In this document: piece after piece, positions 38,210 through 47,039 of the stretch
Position numbering within the stretch: position 1 is the stretch's first letter
How the letters are laid out: every line of letters begins with the position of its first letter
The notes under the pieces: model-generated
What the model was told of the DNA's origin: nothing
Seen by the model: only the letters and a program-made list of their open reading frames with translations
Database searches by the model: none
Assembly (NCBI RefSeq): GCF_000423785.1
Contig: NZ_AUIQ01000008.1
Span: forward strand, 1-53,194
DNA from: Tetragenococcus muriaticus DSM 15685
Lineage (GTDB): Bacteria; Bacillota; Bacilli; Lactobacillales; Enterococcaceae
DNA: 53,194 nt
Reading direction: 5' to 3'
Translations under genes and position numbers: made by a program

Positions 38210-40294
38210 TTATTCAGTACTTCCACCATTTTTCTTAATAATGTCTTCTTGGATCGATTTTGGCACGGCTTCATAGTGATCAAATGTCATCATGAAAGTT
38301 CCCCGTCCTTGTGTAGCTGAACGTAGTGTTGTTGCATAGCCAAACATTTCAGCTAACGGAACAAATGCATTTACAGTTTGTGCATTTCCGTGAGCATCCA
38401 TTCCTTCTACGCGTCCTCTACGTGCTGTAACGTGTCCCATGATATCACCTAGATATTCTTCAGGAATACTAATCGTTACTTTCATCATCGGTTCAAGAAT
38501 GACTGGATCCGCCTTTTTCGCAGCATCACGTAGAGACATTGAAGCCGCAATTCGAAAGGCCGTTTCATTAGAATCGACATCATGATAAGAACCATCAAAA
38601 AGATTAGCCTTCACGTCAACTAGCGGATAACCAGCTAACACACCATTTTCCATCGCATCTTCTAAACCTTTTTGTACGGCAGGAATATATTCACGCGGTA
38701 CAACCCCACCGACGATGGAGTTTTCAAATTCGAAGCCTCCGCCTTCTTCGTTCGGCGTAAACTCGACCCATACGTGACCATATTGACCTCTACCACCAGA
38801 TTGACGAATAAATTTCCCTTCAGCATTCGTCGATGAACGGAAAGTCTCACGATAAGAAACTTGTGGTGCACCAATATTAGCGTCCACTTTAAATTCAGTC
38901 TTCATACGATCAATCAAAACATCTAACTGAAGTTCGCCCATACCAGCAATCACTGTTTCCCCAGTCTCTGGATTAGATTCAACTTTAAAGGATGGATCTT
39001 CTTCTGCAAGTTTTTGCAATGCAACACCCATTTTATCTTGGTCAGCTTTTGACTTAGGTTCAACAGCCACTTGAATCACTGGGTCAGGGAAGTTGATAGT
39101 TTCCAAAATAACTGGATTTTTTTCATCACAAAGGGTATCCCCTGTTGTAGTGTTTTTTAAACCCACAGCAGCTGCAATGTCACCTGAATAAACCTTATCG
39201 ATCTCAGAACGAGAATTAGCGTGCATTTGCAAAATACGACCAATTCGTTCACGTGAGTCCTTAGTCGCGTTCAATACATAAGAGCCTGTATTTAATACTC
39301 CTGAATAAACACGGAAGAATGTCAAGCGACCAACATAAGGATCTGACATAACTTTAAAAGCTAGTGATGAAAATGAATCATTATCATCAGCAGGATGTTC
39401 AGTTTCTTCTTCTGTTTTCGGATCGATCCCTTTAATTGGGGGAACGTCGGTTGGAGAAGGTAGGTAATCAATTACCGCATCCAACATCATTTGAACCCCT
39501 TTGTTTTTAAAAGCAGAACCACATAATACTGGATAAAAGTCTACAGACAATGTCGCTTGACGGATACCTGCTTGTAACTCTTCAGGTGTAATTTCTTCAC
39601 CTTCCAAGTATTTCATCATGATATCTTCATCAAAGTCAGCAACAGCTTCTATTAATTTACCATGCCATTCTTCAGCTATTTCTTTATATTCATCTGGGAT
39701 TTCAGTTTCTTCAAAAGTAGTACCTAAATCGTCTTTATAAAATTCAGCCTTCATCGTCACAAGATCAATGATACCTTCAAAGTTATCTTCAGCACCAATT
39801 GGCAACTGGATTGGTTGCGCATTAGCTTCTAAACGATCATGCAAGGATTGAACAGAATATAAGAAATCTGCCCCCACCTTGTCCATCTTATTACAGAATA
39901 CAATACGAGGTACTTGGTATTCTGTTGCTTGACGCCAAACCGTTTCAGTTTGTGGTTCAACACCTGATTGTGAATCTAGTACAGTAACTGCACCGTCTAA
40001 CACACGCAATGAACGTTGCACTTCAATTGTGAAGTCCACGTGTCCGGGAGTATCGATAATGTTTACACGATGATCTCTCCAGTGCGCTGTAGTAGCAGCA
40101 GAGGTAATCGTGATCCCACGGTCTTGCTCTTGGCTCATCCAGTCCATTTGTGAAGCACCTTCGTGCGTTTCGCCAATTTTATGGATACGACCTGTATAGT
40201 ACAAGACACGTTCAGTTGTTGTCGTTTTACCAGCATCTACGTGTGCTACGATACCGATATTACGAGTTTTTTCTAACGAAAATTCTCTTGCCAT
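38210..40294 (-). CDS. fusA: Elongation factor G
   Basis: 694 aa translocation GTPase. G1 is AHVDAGKT (18-25), G3 DTPGHVDF, G4 NKMD. Domain IV contains [17 protein letters not shown] and domain V ends with [20 protein letters not shown]. Full length without changes evident at the well-known fusidic acid sites, though I could not align it. Confidence 0.99.
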   Translation of the reverse strand: MAREFSLEKTRNIGIVAHVDAGKTTTTERVLYYTGRIHKIGETHEGASQMDWMSQEQDRGITITSAATTAHWRDHRVNIIDTPGHVDFTIEVQRSLRVLDGAVTVLDSQSGVEPQTETVWRQATEYQVPRIVFCNKMDKVGADFLYSVQSLHDRLEANAQPIQLPIGAEDNFEGIIDLVTMKAEFYKDDLGTTFEETEIPDEYKEIAEEWHGKLIEAVADFDEDIMMKYLEGEEITPEELQAGIRQATLSVDFYPVLCGSAFKNKGVQMMLDAVIDYLPSPTDVPPIKGIDPKTEEETEHPADDNDSFSSLAFKVMSDPYVGRLTFFRVYSGVLNTGSYVLNATKDSRERIGRILQMHANSRSEIDKVYSGDIAAAVGLKNTTTGDTLCDEKNPVILETINFPDPVIQVAVEPKSKADQDKMGVALQKLAEEDPSFKVESNPETGETVIAGMGELQLDVLIDRMKTEFKVDANIGAPQVSYRETFRSSTNAEGKFIRQSGGRGQYGHVWVEFTPNEEGGGFEFENSIVGGVVPREYIPAVQKGLEDAMENGVLAGYPLVDVKANLFDGSYHDVDSNETAFRIAASMSLRDAAKKADPVILEPMMKVTISIPEEYLGDIMGHVTARRGRVEGMDAHGNAQTVNAFVPLAEMFGYATTLRSATQGRGTFMMTFDHYEAVPKSIQEDIIKKNGGSTE

Positions 40295-40366
40295 TTCTAG
40301 CTTGTTCTCCTCTCACTTTAAGCTTTTGCTATGGTTATACCTTTTACCAATAAAGAAGCGAGAGCT

Positions 40367-40837
40367 TTACCAGCGATAGTGAGCAAATGCTCGGTTTGAT
40401 TCCGCCATTTTATGTGTATCTTCACGTCTTTTGACAGAACCGCCAGTATTGTTAGCTGCGTCCATTATTTCTTTAGCTAACCGCTCTTCCATAGAATGTT
40501 CTCCACGCAAACGCGCATAATTTACCACCCAGCGAAGACCTAAAGTCGTACGACGTTCAGGACGCACTTCTACGGGTACTTGGTAGTTCGAACCTCCTAC
40601 ACGACGAGCTTTCACTTCTAAAACAGGCATAATGTTTTTCATCGCCTGTTCGAAAACATCTAAAGGTTCATTTCCTGTAGTTTCTTTGATATTATCAAAC
40701 GCATTATAAATAATACTTGAAGCAGTACCGCGTTTACCATCGATCATCACACGGTTAATTAAGCGTGTCACTAATTTTGAATTATAAATAGGATCTGGTA
40801 AAACATCGCGCTTTGCTACAGCACCTTTACGAGACAT
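40367..40837 (-). CDS. rpsG: 30S ribosomal protein S7
   Basis: 156 aa. [40 protein letters not shown] and a C-terminal [14 protein letters not shown] are diagnostic. It organises the 3' major domain of 16S rRNA. Confidence 0.98.
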   Translation of the reverse strand: MSRKGAVAKRDVLPDPIYNSKLVTRLINRVMIDGKRGTASSIIYNAFDNIKETTGNEPLDVFEQAMKNIMPVLEVKARRVGGSNYQVPVEVRPERRTTLGLRWVVNYARLRGEHSMEERLAKEIMDAANNTGGSVKRREDTHKMAESNRAFAHYRW

Positions 40838-40880
40838 ACGTAACTCCTCCTTTCGAAAATTCGTTTATTTATAGATTAAA

Positions 40881-41294
40881 TTAAGATTTAGGTTTTTTCG
40901 TACCATATTTTGAACGAGATGTTCTGCGATCATTCACTCCCGCAGTATCTAATGCACCACGTACAATATGATAACGTACCCCTGGCAAGTCTTTAACACG
41001 TCCGCCGCGGATTAATACCACGCTGTGCTCTTGTAAGTTATGACCGATGCCTGGGATGTAAGCTGTTACTTCAATTAAATTTGATAAACGAACACGAGCA
41101 TACTTACGTAAAGCAGAGTTAGGCTTTTTAGGAGTCATTGTACCGACACGCATAGCTACCCCACGCTTTTGCGGAGAATATACAGTTGTCTGTTTGTTTC
41201 TTAAGCTGTTATACCCTTTATTCAATGCTGGTGAATCAGATATTTCGCTTTTTGTTTTACGAGGCTTACGTACTAATTGATTAATTGTAGGCAT
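40881..41294 (-). CDS. rpsL: 30S ribosomal protein S12
   Basis: 137 aa from ATG 41294 with GGAGGAGG upstream; a longer in-frame reading is leader sequence. [24 protein letters not shown] and [17 protein letters not shown] are diagnostic. Lysines equivalent to E. coli K43 (Lys57) and K88 (Lys101) are present, so the usual streptomycin-resistance changes are absent. Confidence 0.98.
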   Translation of the reverse strand: MPTINQLVRKPRKTKSEISDSPALNKGYNSLRNKQTTVYSPQKRGVAMRVGTMTPKKPNSALRKYARVRLSNLIEVTAYIPGIGHNLQEHSVVLIRGGRVKDLPGVRYHIVRGALDTAGVNDRRTSRSKYGTKKPKS

Positions 41295-41449
41295 TTTATT
41301 TCCTCCTCCCTTAATTGCTTTATAGTTCCACACATCCAGGTGGTTCTTTTTTTGCGATAAAAAAGAATGCATACGCTGCATATTTTATCAGATGTCCTTA
41401 TACAGTCAGCATGTTTATTAAAAAGACCTGTTTATAAAGCACCTTTGAA

Positions 41450-41478
41450 AGAATACCATGCATGCAATAGCTTGTCAA
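41450..41478 (-). promoter_or_regulatory. str operon promoter
   Basis: A consensus TTGACA and TATTCT are separated by 17 bases on the minus strand, about 155 bases before rpsL. The spacer contains the palindrome tgcatgca. On the other strand a TATAAT at about 41541-41546 could be the -10 for rpiA. Confidence 0.8.
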
Positions 41479-41587
41479 CATTTTCCAATAGCTTTTTCTA
41501 ACTATTTTTGGATAACGCTATCATTTTCAATTCGTACATAATATAATAGGATGAAAAGAATATTTACTAATTATAGGAGTGAGAAGA

Positions 41588-42262
41588 TTGAACCTAAAAG
41601 AAGATGTAGGGATTAAAGCTGCTAGTTATGTTAAAGACGGTATGACTGTAGGTCTTGGGACTGGGTCTACAGCTTATTATATGATTAAAGAAATCGGGCG
41701 TAAAATAAAAGAAGAAAAACTTAATGTCGTGGGGGCCCCTACTTCTACCATTTCAAAACAACAAGCTGCAGAAATCGGAATCCCTATTAAGTCTATCGAT
41801 GAAGTAAAAAAGGTGGATCTCATTATCGACGGAGCAGATGAAATAAATACAGACTATCAAGGAATTAAAGGAGGAGGAGCTGCCTTACTTTTTGAAAAAA
41901 TTGTCGCTACTTACACTGACCAAGTCATTTGGATCGTAGATGAATCCAAAATGGTAAATAAGCTAGGAGAGTTCCCTTTACCTGTAGAAGTCATACCGTA
42001 TGGCCAGCATCAATTATTTCATTTATTTGCACAAAAAGGGTACCACCCAAGTTTTCGAATGGAAAACGACCAAATGAAAGTAACGGATAGCGGCCATTCC
42101 ATTATTGATCTAAATTTAACTCAAATTGATCACCCAGAAAAACTTGCCAAAGAATTGGACGAAACCGTAGGCGTTGTAGAACACGGTTTATTCTTAAATA
42201 TGGTTAACACTGTTATTATTGGTAGACAAAGTGGCGCACAAATAGTCTCTAATATACGATAG
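41588..42262 (+). CDS. rpiA: Ribose-5-phosphate isomerase A (first copy)
   Basis: 224 aa. It interconverts ribose-5-phosphate and ribulose-5-phosphate. GLGTGSTAYYMIKE, the catalytic-site IIDGADEI and GIKGGGAALLFEKI are intact, as is VGVVEHGLFL near the end. The start is TTG 41588, eight bases after AGGAG; a GTG at 41579 is in the binding site itself. It is divergent from the str operon and beside gpmA, so it is probably the housekeeping copy. A second rpiA lies at 45396-46082. Confidence 0.95.
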   Translation: MNLKEDVGIKAASYVKDGMTVGLGTGSTAYYMIKEIGRKIKEEKLNVVGAPTSTISKQQAAEIGIPIKSIDEVKKVDLIIDGADEINTDYQGIKGGGAALLFEKIVATYTDQVIWIVDESKMVNKLGEFPLPVEVIPYGQHQLFHLFAQKGYHPSFRMENDQMKVTDSGHSIIDLNLTQIDHPEKLAKELDETVGVVEHGLFLNMVNTVIIGRQSGAQIVSNIR

Positions 42263-42272
42263 TCAAAAAGAA

Positions 42273-42297
42273 GTGGGGAAAAACCACGGATTTTTTT
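42273..42297 (+). terminator. Possible terminator after rpiA
   Basis: GTGG pairs with CCAC around a seven-base loop, followed by GGA and seven T residues. The short stem makes it weak. Confidence 0.5.
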
Positions 42298-42393
42298 CTT
42301 ACTTCTTACTACTAATGGAAAAAAATAGTAAAAAAGTGTACAATAAATGTGAAATGAAAATTTCAGTAATTAAACGTACAAAGGAGAATTTTT

Positions 42394-43063
42394 ATGCCAA
42401 AACTAATTTTTGCACGTCATGGAAAAAAGTGAATGGAACAAAGCAAACAAATTTACCGGCTGGGTGGATGTTGACTTAGCTCCAGAAGGTGTAGAAGAAG
42501 CAAAAGATGCAGGTCAAAAATTAAAAGAAGCGGGCATCGAATTTGATATTGCTTATACTTCTGTTTTAACACGCGCAATCAAAACTTGTCATTATATATT
42601 AGAAGAAGCGGACCAATTATGGGTACCTGAAGTAAAATCTTGGCGCTTAAACGAACGTCACTACGGTGCTTTGCAAGGATTAGACAAACAAAATACACGC
42701 GATAAATATGGAGATGAACAAGTTCATATTTGGCGCCGTTCTTACGATGTTCTCCCACCGTTAAAGGATCCTGAAGCTGATCGTCGTTATTCTGATCTAG
42801 ACCCAAGAACAATTCCTGGCGGAGAAAACTTAAAAGTTACCTTAGAACGGGCACTACCATTTTGGGAAGACCATATCGCTCCTGATTTGCGAGATGGAAA
42901 AACGGTGTTAGTCGCAGCACACGGTAATTCTTTACGTGCTTTAGCAAAACACATCGAAGGAATTTCAGACGACGATATTATGGATCTTGAAATTCCAACA
43001 GGAAAACCTAGCGTTTACGAATTAAACGATGACTTAACTGTTAAAGACAAATATTACTTATAA
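42394..43063 (+). pseudogene. gpmA: 2,3-bisphosphoglycerate-dependent phosphoglycerate mutase, frameshifted
   Basis: An AAAGGAG site precedes ATG 42394, and the first codons give [11 protein letters not shown], the catalytic RHG start of the family. The frame then stops at TGA 42430. Removing one A from the six-A run at 42423-42428 restores [20 protein letters not shown] and an open frame to 43063, about 222 residues. The remainder is well conserved, with [13 protein letters not shown] and the second histidine in [16 protein letters not shown]. Internal starts would drop the first catalytic histidine. Either the gene is broken, expression depends on slippage, or the sixth A is a sequencing error. 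The conserved rest argues for recent change or error. Confidence 0.85.
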
Positions 43064-43070
43064 ATATTTT

Positions 43071-43110
43071 AAAAAAGATTCGCCGACTAAACTTCGGCGA
43101 ATCTTTTTTA
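43071..43110. terminator. Bidirectional terminator, gpmA/adh
   Basis: aaaaaagattcgccga pairs with tcggcgaatctttttt around a seven-base loop between convergent genes. Confidence 0.93.
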
Positions 43111-43141
43111 TAAGAAATTATATAGCCTTATCATAAATAAT

Positions 43142-44332
43142 TTATACAAAGGAAGCATCTTCCATGCAAGCACGGTAAATAGATTCTACATCATCTTCAT
43201 TTAATGGCACGAATCCTTTAGTGGAAATCGAGCTATGTTCTACAGCACGATGAGCCATTTCTTGAAGATCTTCTTCTGTTTGAATTCCTACTTCCGGTAA
43301 AGTCATCGGGATGCCACAAGAAGCTAGGAAATCATAAAATCTTTGAATACCTATCTCTGCTGCTCGTTTAGGGTCCTCTTCGTCTACACCCCAAATTTCT
43401 TGAGCAAACCGTTGAAATTTAGGAATAGTATTCTCATCTAAAATATGTCCCATCCAACGCGGTATAATAATAGCCAAACCAACACCATGAGTAATATCAT
43501 AAAATGCACTTAATTCATGCTCCATTGCATGACATGACCAAGAGCCTTTTTTCCCATTACCAACTAAACCATTTAAAGCAAGGGTGCTGGCCCACATTAA
43601 ATTAGCCCTTGCCGTATAATTATCTGGTTCATCTAAAGCAACTGGTAAATACTTAATAACGGTTTTCATTAATCCTTCTGCTATTTCATCTTGCACCTCT
43701 GTGCCTGGTGTGGCATTAAAATAATTTTCAATCAAATGGCTAAGGATATCTGCTGAACCTGCAGCTGTTTGATAGGGATTAACGCTATACGTATTGGTTG
43801 GATCAAGAAAGGAAACTTTAGGCAGCAGACTCTTTCCATGTACACCAAGTTTTATTTGTGCATCCATATTGGAGATAACACAAGTACCATTCATTTCACT
43901 TCCTGTAGCCGCCAAAGTAAGGACAGTTACAATAGGTAATGCAGGCCCTTCATAATTTCGTTTTAGAACAAAATTTTCCCATAAGTCACCTGAAACAAAC
44001 ACACTTGCTGCAATAGCCTTACTACAATCAATAACAGAGCCGCCACCTACAGGCAAGACCACGTCAACATCGTTTTCTTTACATAACTGTACTCCCTTTT
44101 GTACAGTTTCAATCCTTGGATTGGGGTCAACACCAGCTAATTCAACTACATGATTACCGTTTTGATTCAACTGATCATATAATTCGTCATAAAGACCGCT
44201 CTTTTTAATGCTGCCTCCCCCGTAAACTAACAATACGTTTTTGCCAAAGTTATTTAGAACATCGGAAAGCTCGCTTAATCGATCTTTACCAAAACGGATA
44301 TCTGTCGTTACATGAAAATCAAAATTTTCCAT
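43142..44332 (-). CDS. Iron-containing (group III) alcohol dehydrogenase
   Basis: 396 aa, similar to the BdhA/YqhD-type NAD(P)H-dependent alcohol dehydrogenases. The nucleotide-binding GGGS is at 97-100. The metal ligands are visible as Asp195, His199, His268 and His282, at the same spacing as in YqhD. YqhD-like enzymes reduce a range of aldehydes and relieve aldehyde stress; butanol or ethanol formation is possible. AGGAGG precedes ATG 44332. It has a near-consensus promoter and its own terminator. Confidence 0.9.
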   Translation of the reverse strand: MENFDFHVTTDIRFGKDRLSELSDVLNNFGKNVLLVYGGGSIKKSGLYDELYDQLNQNGNHVVELAGVDPNPRIETVQKGVQLCKENDVDVVLPVGGGSVIDCSKAIAASVFVSGDLWENFVLKRNYEGPALPIVTVLTLAATGSEMNGTCVISNMDAQIKLGVHGKSLLPKVSFLDPTNTYSVNPYQTAAGSADILSHLIENYFNATPGTEVQDEIAEGLMKTVIKYLPVALDEPDNYTARANLMWASTLALNGLVGNGKKGSWSCHAMEHELSAFYDITHGVGLAIIIPRWMGHILDENTIPKFQRFAQEIWGVDEEDPKRAAEIGIQRFYDFLASCGIPMTLPEVGIQTEEDLQEMAHRAVEHSSISTKGFVPLNEDDVESIYRACMEDASFV

Positions 44333-44353
44333 GGAAAAACCTCCTTTTCCCTC

Positions 44354-44382
44354 ATTATCTCTAGAATTTTATTTAAAGTCAA
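44354..44382 (-). promoter_or_regulatory. Promoter of alcohol dehydrogenase
   Basis: TTGACT and GATAAT are separated by 17 bases on the minus strand, each matching five of six. The -35 box begins in the T tract of the upstream gene's terminator. Confidence 0.75.
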
Positions 44383-44427
44383 AAAAGCTATCCAAGCCTC
44401 CTAAAAAGAAGATATGAATAGCCTTTG
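44381..44427 (-). terminator. Terminator after 121 aa gene
   Basis: On the minus strand AAAGGCTAT pairs with ATAGCTTTT across a wide loop, followed by TTTTTT. It overlaps the next promoter. Confidence 0.55.
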
Positions 44428-44456
44428 ATTATACTTTTTGAAAAATAGATGGCACC

Positions 44457-44822
44457 TTATTTAACTAAACTTCCCAATTTTTCTATCATTTCTTTTTGTG
44501 CTTTTTGTATACCCACAGCTAAGGTTTTTACAGCTAACTTAACTTTAGTATCTTTGGTTGTTACTACTACTTTTTTGATTACCGCTCCACTAATTTTAAT
44601 AGCATCAATGCTACTTATAGGAATAGTATCAATATTTTTTACTTCCATATTCATATTCAATTGAACAAGTTTTATTTCATTATCATCTAGCAAAACTGCA
44701 TACATTTTTGGAATCGGAATTGTCAGTAACTTATGCTCATCAGCATAACCAACAATGCTTTGAGCATTCCCGTGTTCTTCTTTTACTCTATCTAAATCCT
44801 CCTGCTTTATTACCCACCTCAT
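44457..44822 (-). CDS. Hypothetical protein, possible PH-like fold
   Basis: 121 aa from ATG 44822, eight bases after GGAGG. I do not recognise the family with certainty. The middle shows alternating hydrophobic strands (MYAVLLDDNEIKLVQLN, then IDTIPISSIDAIKISG, then VIKKVVVTTKDTKVKLAV) followed by one C-terminal helix, the pattern of bacterial PH-like domains. No signal peptide or membrane segment. Single gene. Confidence 0.6.
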   Translation of the reverse strand: MRWVIKQEDLDRVKEEHGNAQSIVGYADEHKLLTIPIPKMYAVLLDDNEIKLVQLNMNMEVKNIDTIPISSIDAIKISGAVIKKVVVTTKDTKVKLAVKTLAVGIQKAQKEMIEKLGSLVK

Positions 44823-44967
44823 CAATCATTCCTCCTTTTTACTAATAATAGAGTAAAATAATAGAAAAATGAATTTAACAGCTCAAATATAGACTAATAT
44901 ATAGACCTTTACTGACTAATAAAAATAACACGTAAAAATAAGTTAGCTTTTACATTATTGAAAATAC

Positions 44968-45010
44968 AAAAACAGCTGAGAAGTACTTTGGGTAGAAATC
45001 TCCTCAGCTG
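44968..45010 (-). terminator. Orphaned deoD terminator
   Basis: On the minus strand CAGCTGAG..CTCAGCTG forms a stem followed by TTTTTG, 35 bases past the stop of the deoD remnant. It survives though the gene does not. Confidence 0.85.
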
Positions 45011-45044
45011 CTTTATTTATAAAAGATAACTTATTTCAATTTTT

Positions 45045-45203
45045 CTAACTCAAAGCTGTATCTAGTCCAACTTTGATCATCTCATCAAAAGTCGTTTGTC
45101 TTTCAAGTGCTGTCGTTTCCTCACCTGTAATCATGTGATCACTAACAGTACAAATGGCAAGAGTCTGAACACCAAATTTTGCTCCTAGATAGCACAAAGA
45201 AGC
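45045..45203 (-). pseudogene. deoD: Purine nucleoside phosphorylase remnant (C-terminal ~53 codons)
   Basis: Translating the minus strand gives [19 protein letters not shown], continuing [20 protein letters not shown] and [13 protein letters not shown] before TAG at 45047-45045. This matches the end of hexameric DeoD-type phosphorylases, including the VSDH catalytic-loop aspartate. Upstream a TAA directly precedes it and I find no further DeoD sequence up to rpiA2, so about three quarters of the gene is gone. The position beside rpiA2, ribokinase and nucleoside hydrolases shows it was once part of the nucleoside module. Confidence 0.85.
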
Positions 45204-45368
45204 TTAATTTTTAATAACAAAACAATTTTCCCATTGTAATAATTTTTCACACTAAATTCTTTAACTGTTGTCATATTCTTACTTTCAAAGTTATTTTAGT
45301 TGAAATCCCTCTAACAATCTCCAAAAAAGCATATTAAACTGATAAAGGCATACTTCCTTTATCCTAAT

Positions 45369-45382
45369 ATAGTGTACACTAT
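45369..45382. promoter_or_regulatory. 14-base perfect palindrome
   Basis: atagtgtacactat lies 13 bases past the rpiA2 stop and upstream of the deoD remnant. It has operator-like symmetry; it may be the former control site of deoD. The binding protein is unknown. Confidence 0.35.
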
Positions 45383-45395
45383 TCCTACCTTAACT

Positions 45396-46082
45396 CTAGT
45401 TTTTTCCAACCTGAGTGTCTATAATTTCTATTTCTCCTTTACTACCTACTATAACAGTATCTACAGTGTCTAAGAACAAACCGTGTTCAACAACTCCAAC
45501 CAGTCCGATTAATTCTCTACTAAATTCATGGGGAGAACTGATTCTCCTAAGATGTAAATCTATAATATAATTATCATCATCTGTTAAAAAATTATTTCCT
45601 GAATCAGTGAGTCTCCAAGTGGGTTTATATCCCCTTTTCTCAAGTTTTTGAAATAATTTTTCACTTCCGTATTTTACTACTTCCACAGGTAAGGGATATT
45701 TCCCTAAGGCTTTTACGCGTTTACTATCCTCAATAATCCAAACATTTTTTTTTGAATTTGAAGCTACAAGTTTTTCAAAAAGAAGGGCTCCGCCTCCGCC
45801 TTTAATGCCATGAAAATCATTTGAGACTTCATCTGCCCCATCAATAGTTAAATCGATAGAATCCACTTCATCTAAACTTTTAAGAGGAATATTTAATGAT
45901 GAAGCATGTTCTTTCGTTTTATTCGAAGTAGTTATACCTACTATATCCAACTTTTCTTTAGCAACTTTTTTCCCTAACGCTTCAACAAAGTAATAAACAG
46001 TTGAGCCAGTGCCTAGCCCTATAACCATCCCAGATTTAACAAATTCCGCAGCTTTATTTCCTAGATTTTTTTTTATATTCAT
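45396..46082 (-). CDS. rpiA: Ribose-5-phosphate isomerase A (second copy)
   Basis: 228 aa with the same motifs as the first copy: GLGTGSTVYYFVE, TIDGADEVSNDFHGIKGGGG and GVVEHGLFLDTV. The two paralogues are clearly diverged. GGAGGGA precedes ATG 46082. It is the last intact gene of the nucleoside/ribose region and would move ribose-5-phosphate into the pentose phosphate pathway, so it is probably inducible or catabolite-repressed, unlike the copy by gpmA. Confidence 0.93.
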   Translation of the reverse strand: MNIKKNLGNKAAEFVKSGMVIGLGTGSTVYYFVEALGKKVAKEKLDIVGITTSNKTKEHASSLNIPLKSLDEVDSIDLTIDGADEVSNDFHGIKGGGGALLFEKLVASNSKKNVWIIEDSKRVKALGKYPLPVEVVKYGSEKLFQKLEKRGYKPTWRLTDSGNNFLTDDDNYIIDLHLRRISSPHEFSRELIGLVGVVEHGLFLDTVDTVIVGSKGEIEIIDTQVGKN

Positions 46083-46175
46083 TAAAATCCCTCCTTTGCA
46101 TGTTTATTCGAGTTTTTGTCCCTTCCTATATTTAAAACAAAAACTAAAGGTACCGTATAACTTAAAAGGTACGTT

Positions 46176-46913
46176 TTATTTATCAAGATACTGGAATAAA
46201 TTATTCCAGAAAACCGGGTAATACTCCCAATTCACAAATTCCTCACTTCCCCAATGAGGAGCAATATCAGAAGTAAACGCAACAGACTTCCCTTTTCCAA
46301 AATCACCGATTACTATAAAAGGGTCCCCGTTTATAGTTGCAAGAACTTCTGTATTTTGTTTTTCGCTCGTTTTGTTATATCCTAAAAAATGTGGCCAATT
46401 TTTAGGTATTTTTTCAAAAACTTCATGATTAGAAACGTAAGGGACTACCCCTTCAGGCACTTCAACTCTATCATCTTTCCCTAAACAATTAACCGGTAAT
46501 ACTTCCCTTAAAGGAGAATTTTCGTACCTACTTTTCCCGTCAATTCCAGAAAAAGAGATATAGCCTCCTGCCATTAATAATTTTCCTCCATTTGAAACAT
46601 ATCGCTTTATGACTTCCAGCTTATTTATTGATTGTTGTCCCTCAGAAAAAGATAAATCTGGCAATAAAAACGTATTTGAGCCAATATCGGATAAAACAAC
46701 TATATCAAATTGGTTTAATTCTTCTACTGTCTCAGGAAAATTATATTGGATTAAATGATTAGGAATATGAGTTAATTCATACCCTTGACTTTCTATTGCT
46801 TTTTTAAACCATTTGATACCTGTTTCGTATGTTGTAGTAGTAAATGAATCAAAGCCTTTTTGGTGTATTGAATGTATCGTCCAGCTCTCTCCTGCAAGTA
46901 AAACTTTTCTCAT
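46176..46913 (-). CDS. Glutamine-amidotransferase-like protein (PF07090/DUF1355 type)
   Basis: 245 aa with a flavodoxin-like class I GATase fold. It starts MRKVLLAGESWTIHSIHQKG, followed by FDIVVLSDIGSNTFLLPD and the nucleophile-elbow position KLLMAGGYISFSGIDGKSRY. The elbow reads Gly-Gly-Tyr with no cysteine, so standard glutaminase chemistry is doubtful. The C-terminal GKGKSVAFTSDIAPHWGSEE is typical of this subgroup. I infer a binding or hydrolytic role on a sugar- or nucleoside-linked compound only from its neighbours. GAGGGA precedes ATG 46913. A promoter-like TATAAA overlapped by a cre-like palindrome lies about 50 bases upstream. Confidence 0.75.
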   Translation of the reverse strand: MRKVLLAGESWTIHSIHQKGFDSFTTTTYETGIKWFKKAIESQGYELTHIPNHLIQYNFPETVEELNQFDIVVLSDIGSNTFLLPDLSFSEGQQSINKLEVIKRYVSNGGKLLMAGGYISFSGIDGKSRYENSPLREVLPVNCLGKDDRVEVPEGVVPYVSNHEVFEKIPKNWPHFLGYNKTSEKQNTEVLATINGDPFIVIGDFGKGKSVAFTSDIAPHWGSEEFVNWEYYPVFWNNLFQYLDK

Positions 46914-46960
46914 ATTAGTCCCTCGCTATCTTTAATATTTACTCTTATTCCAGCCATTTT

Positions 46961-46975
46961 ATAAAGCGCTTACTT
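46961..46975 (-). promoter_or_regulatory. cre-like site upstream of GATase-like gene
   Basis: On the minus strand AAGTAAGCGCTTTAT fits the cre pattern with two mismatches and has a palindromic AAGCGCTT core. It runs into a TATAAA -10-like element (46963-46958), so CcpA binding would block initiation. Confidence 0.45.
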
Positions 46976-47039
46976 AACTGTTGAAAATAATATTAATTTA
47001 ATTGATTACCCCGTTCTAGAATCAGTAAAATTATTATAC

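Noticed and set aside
40881-41294. Streptomycin-resistance change in S12
   Set aside because: Lysines equivalent to E. coli K43 and K88 are both present.
42410-43063. A shorter intact phosphoglycerate mutase starting at TTG 42410 or ATG 42419
   Set aside because: It would lack the catalytic RHG histidine, and the proper ribosome binding site serves ATG 42394.
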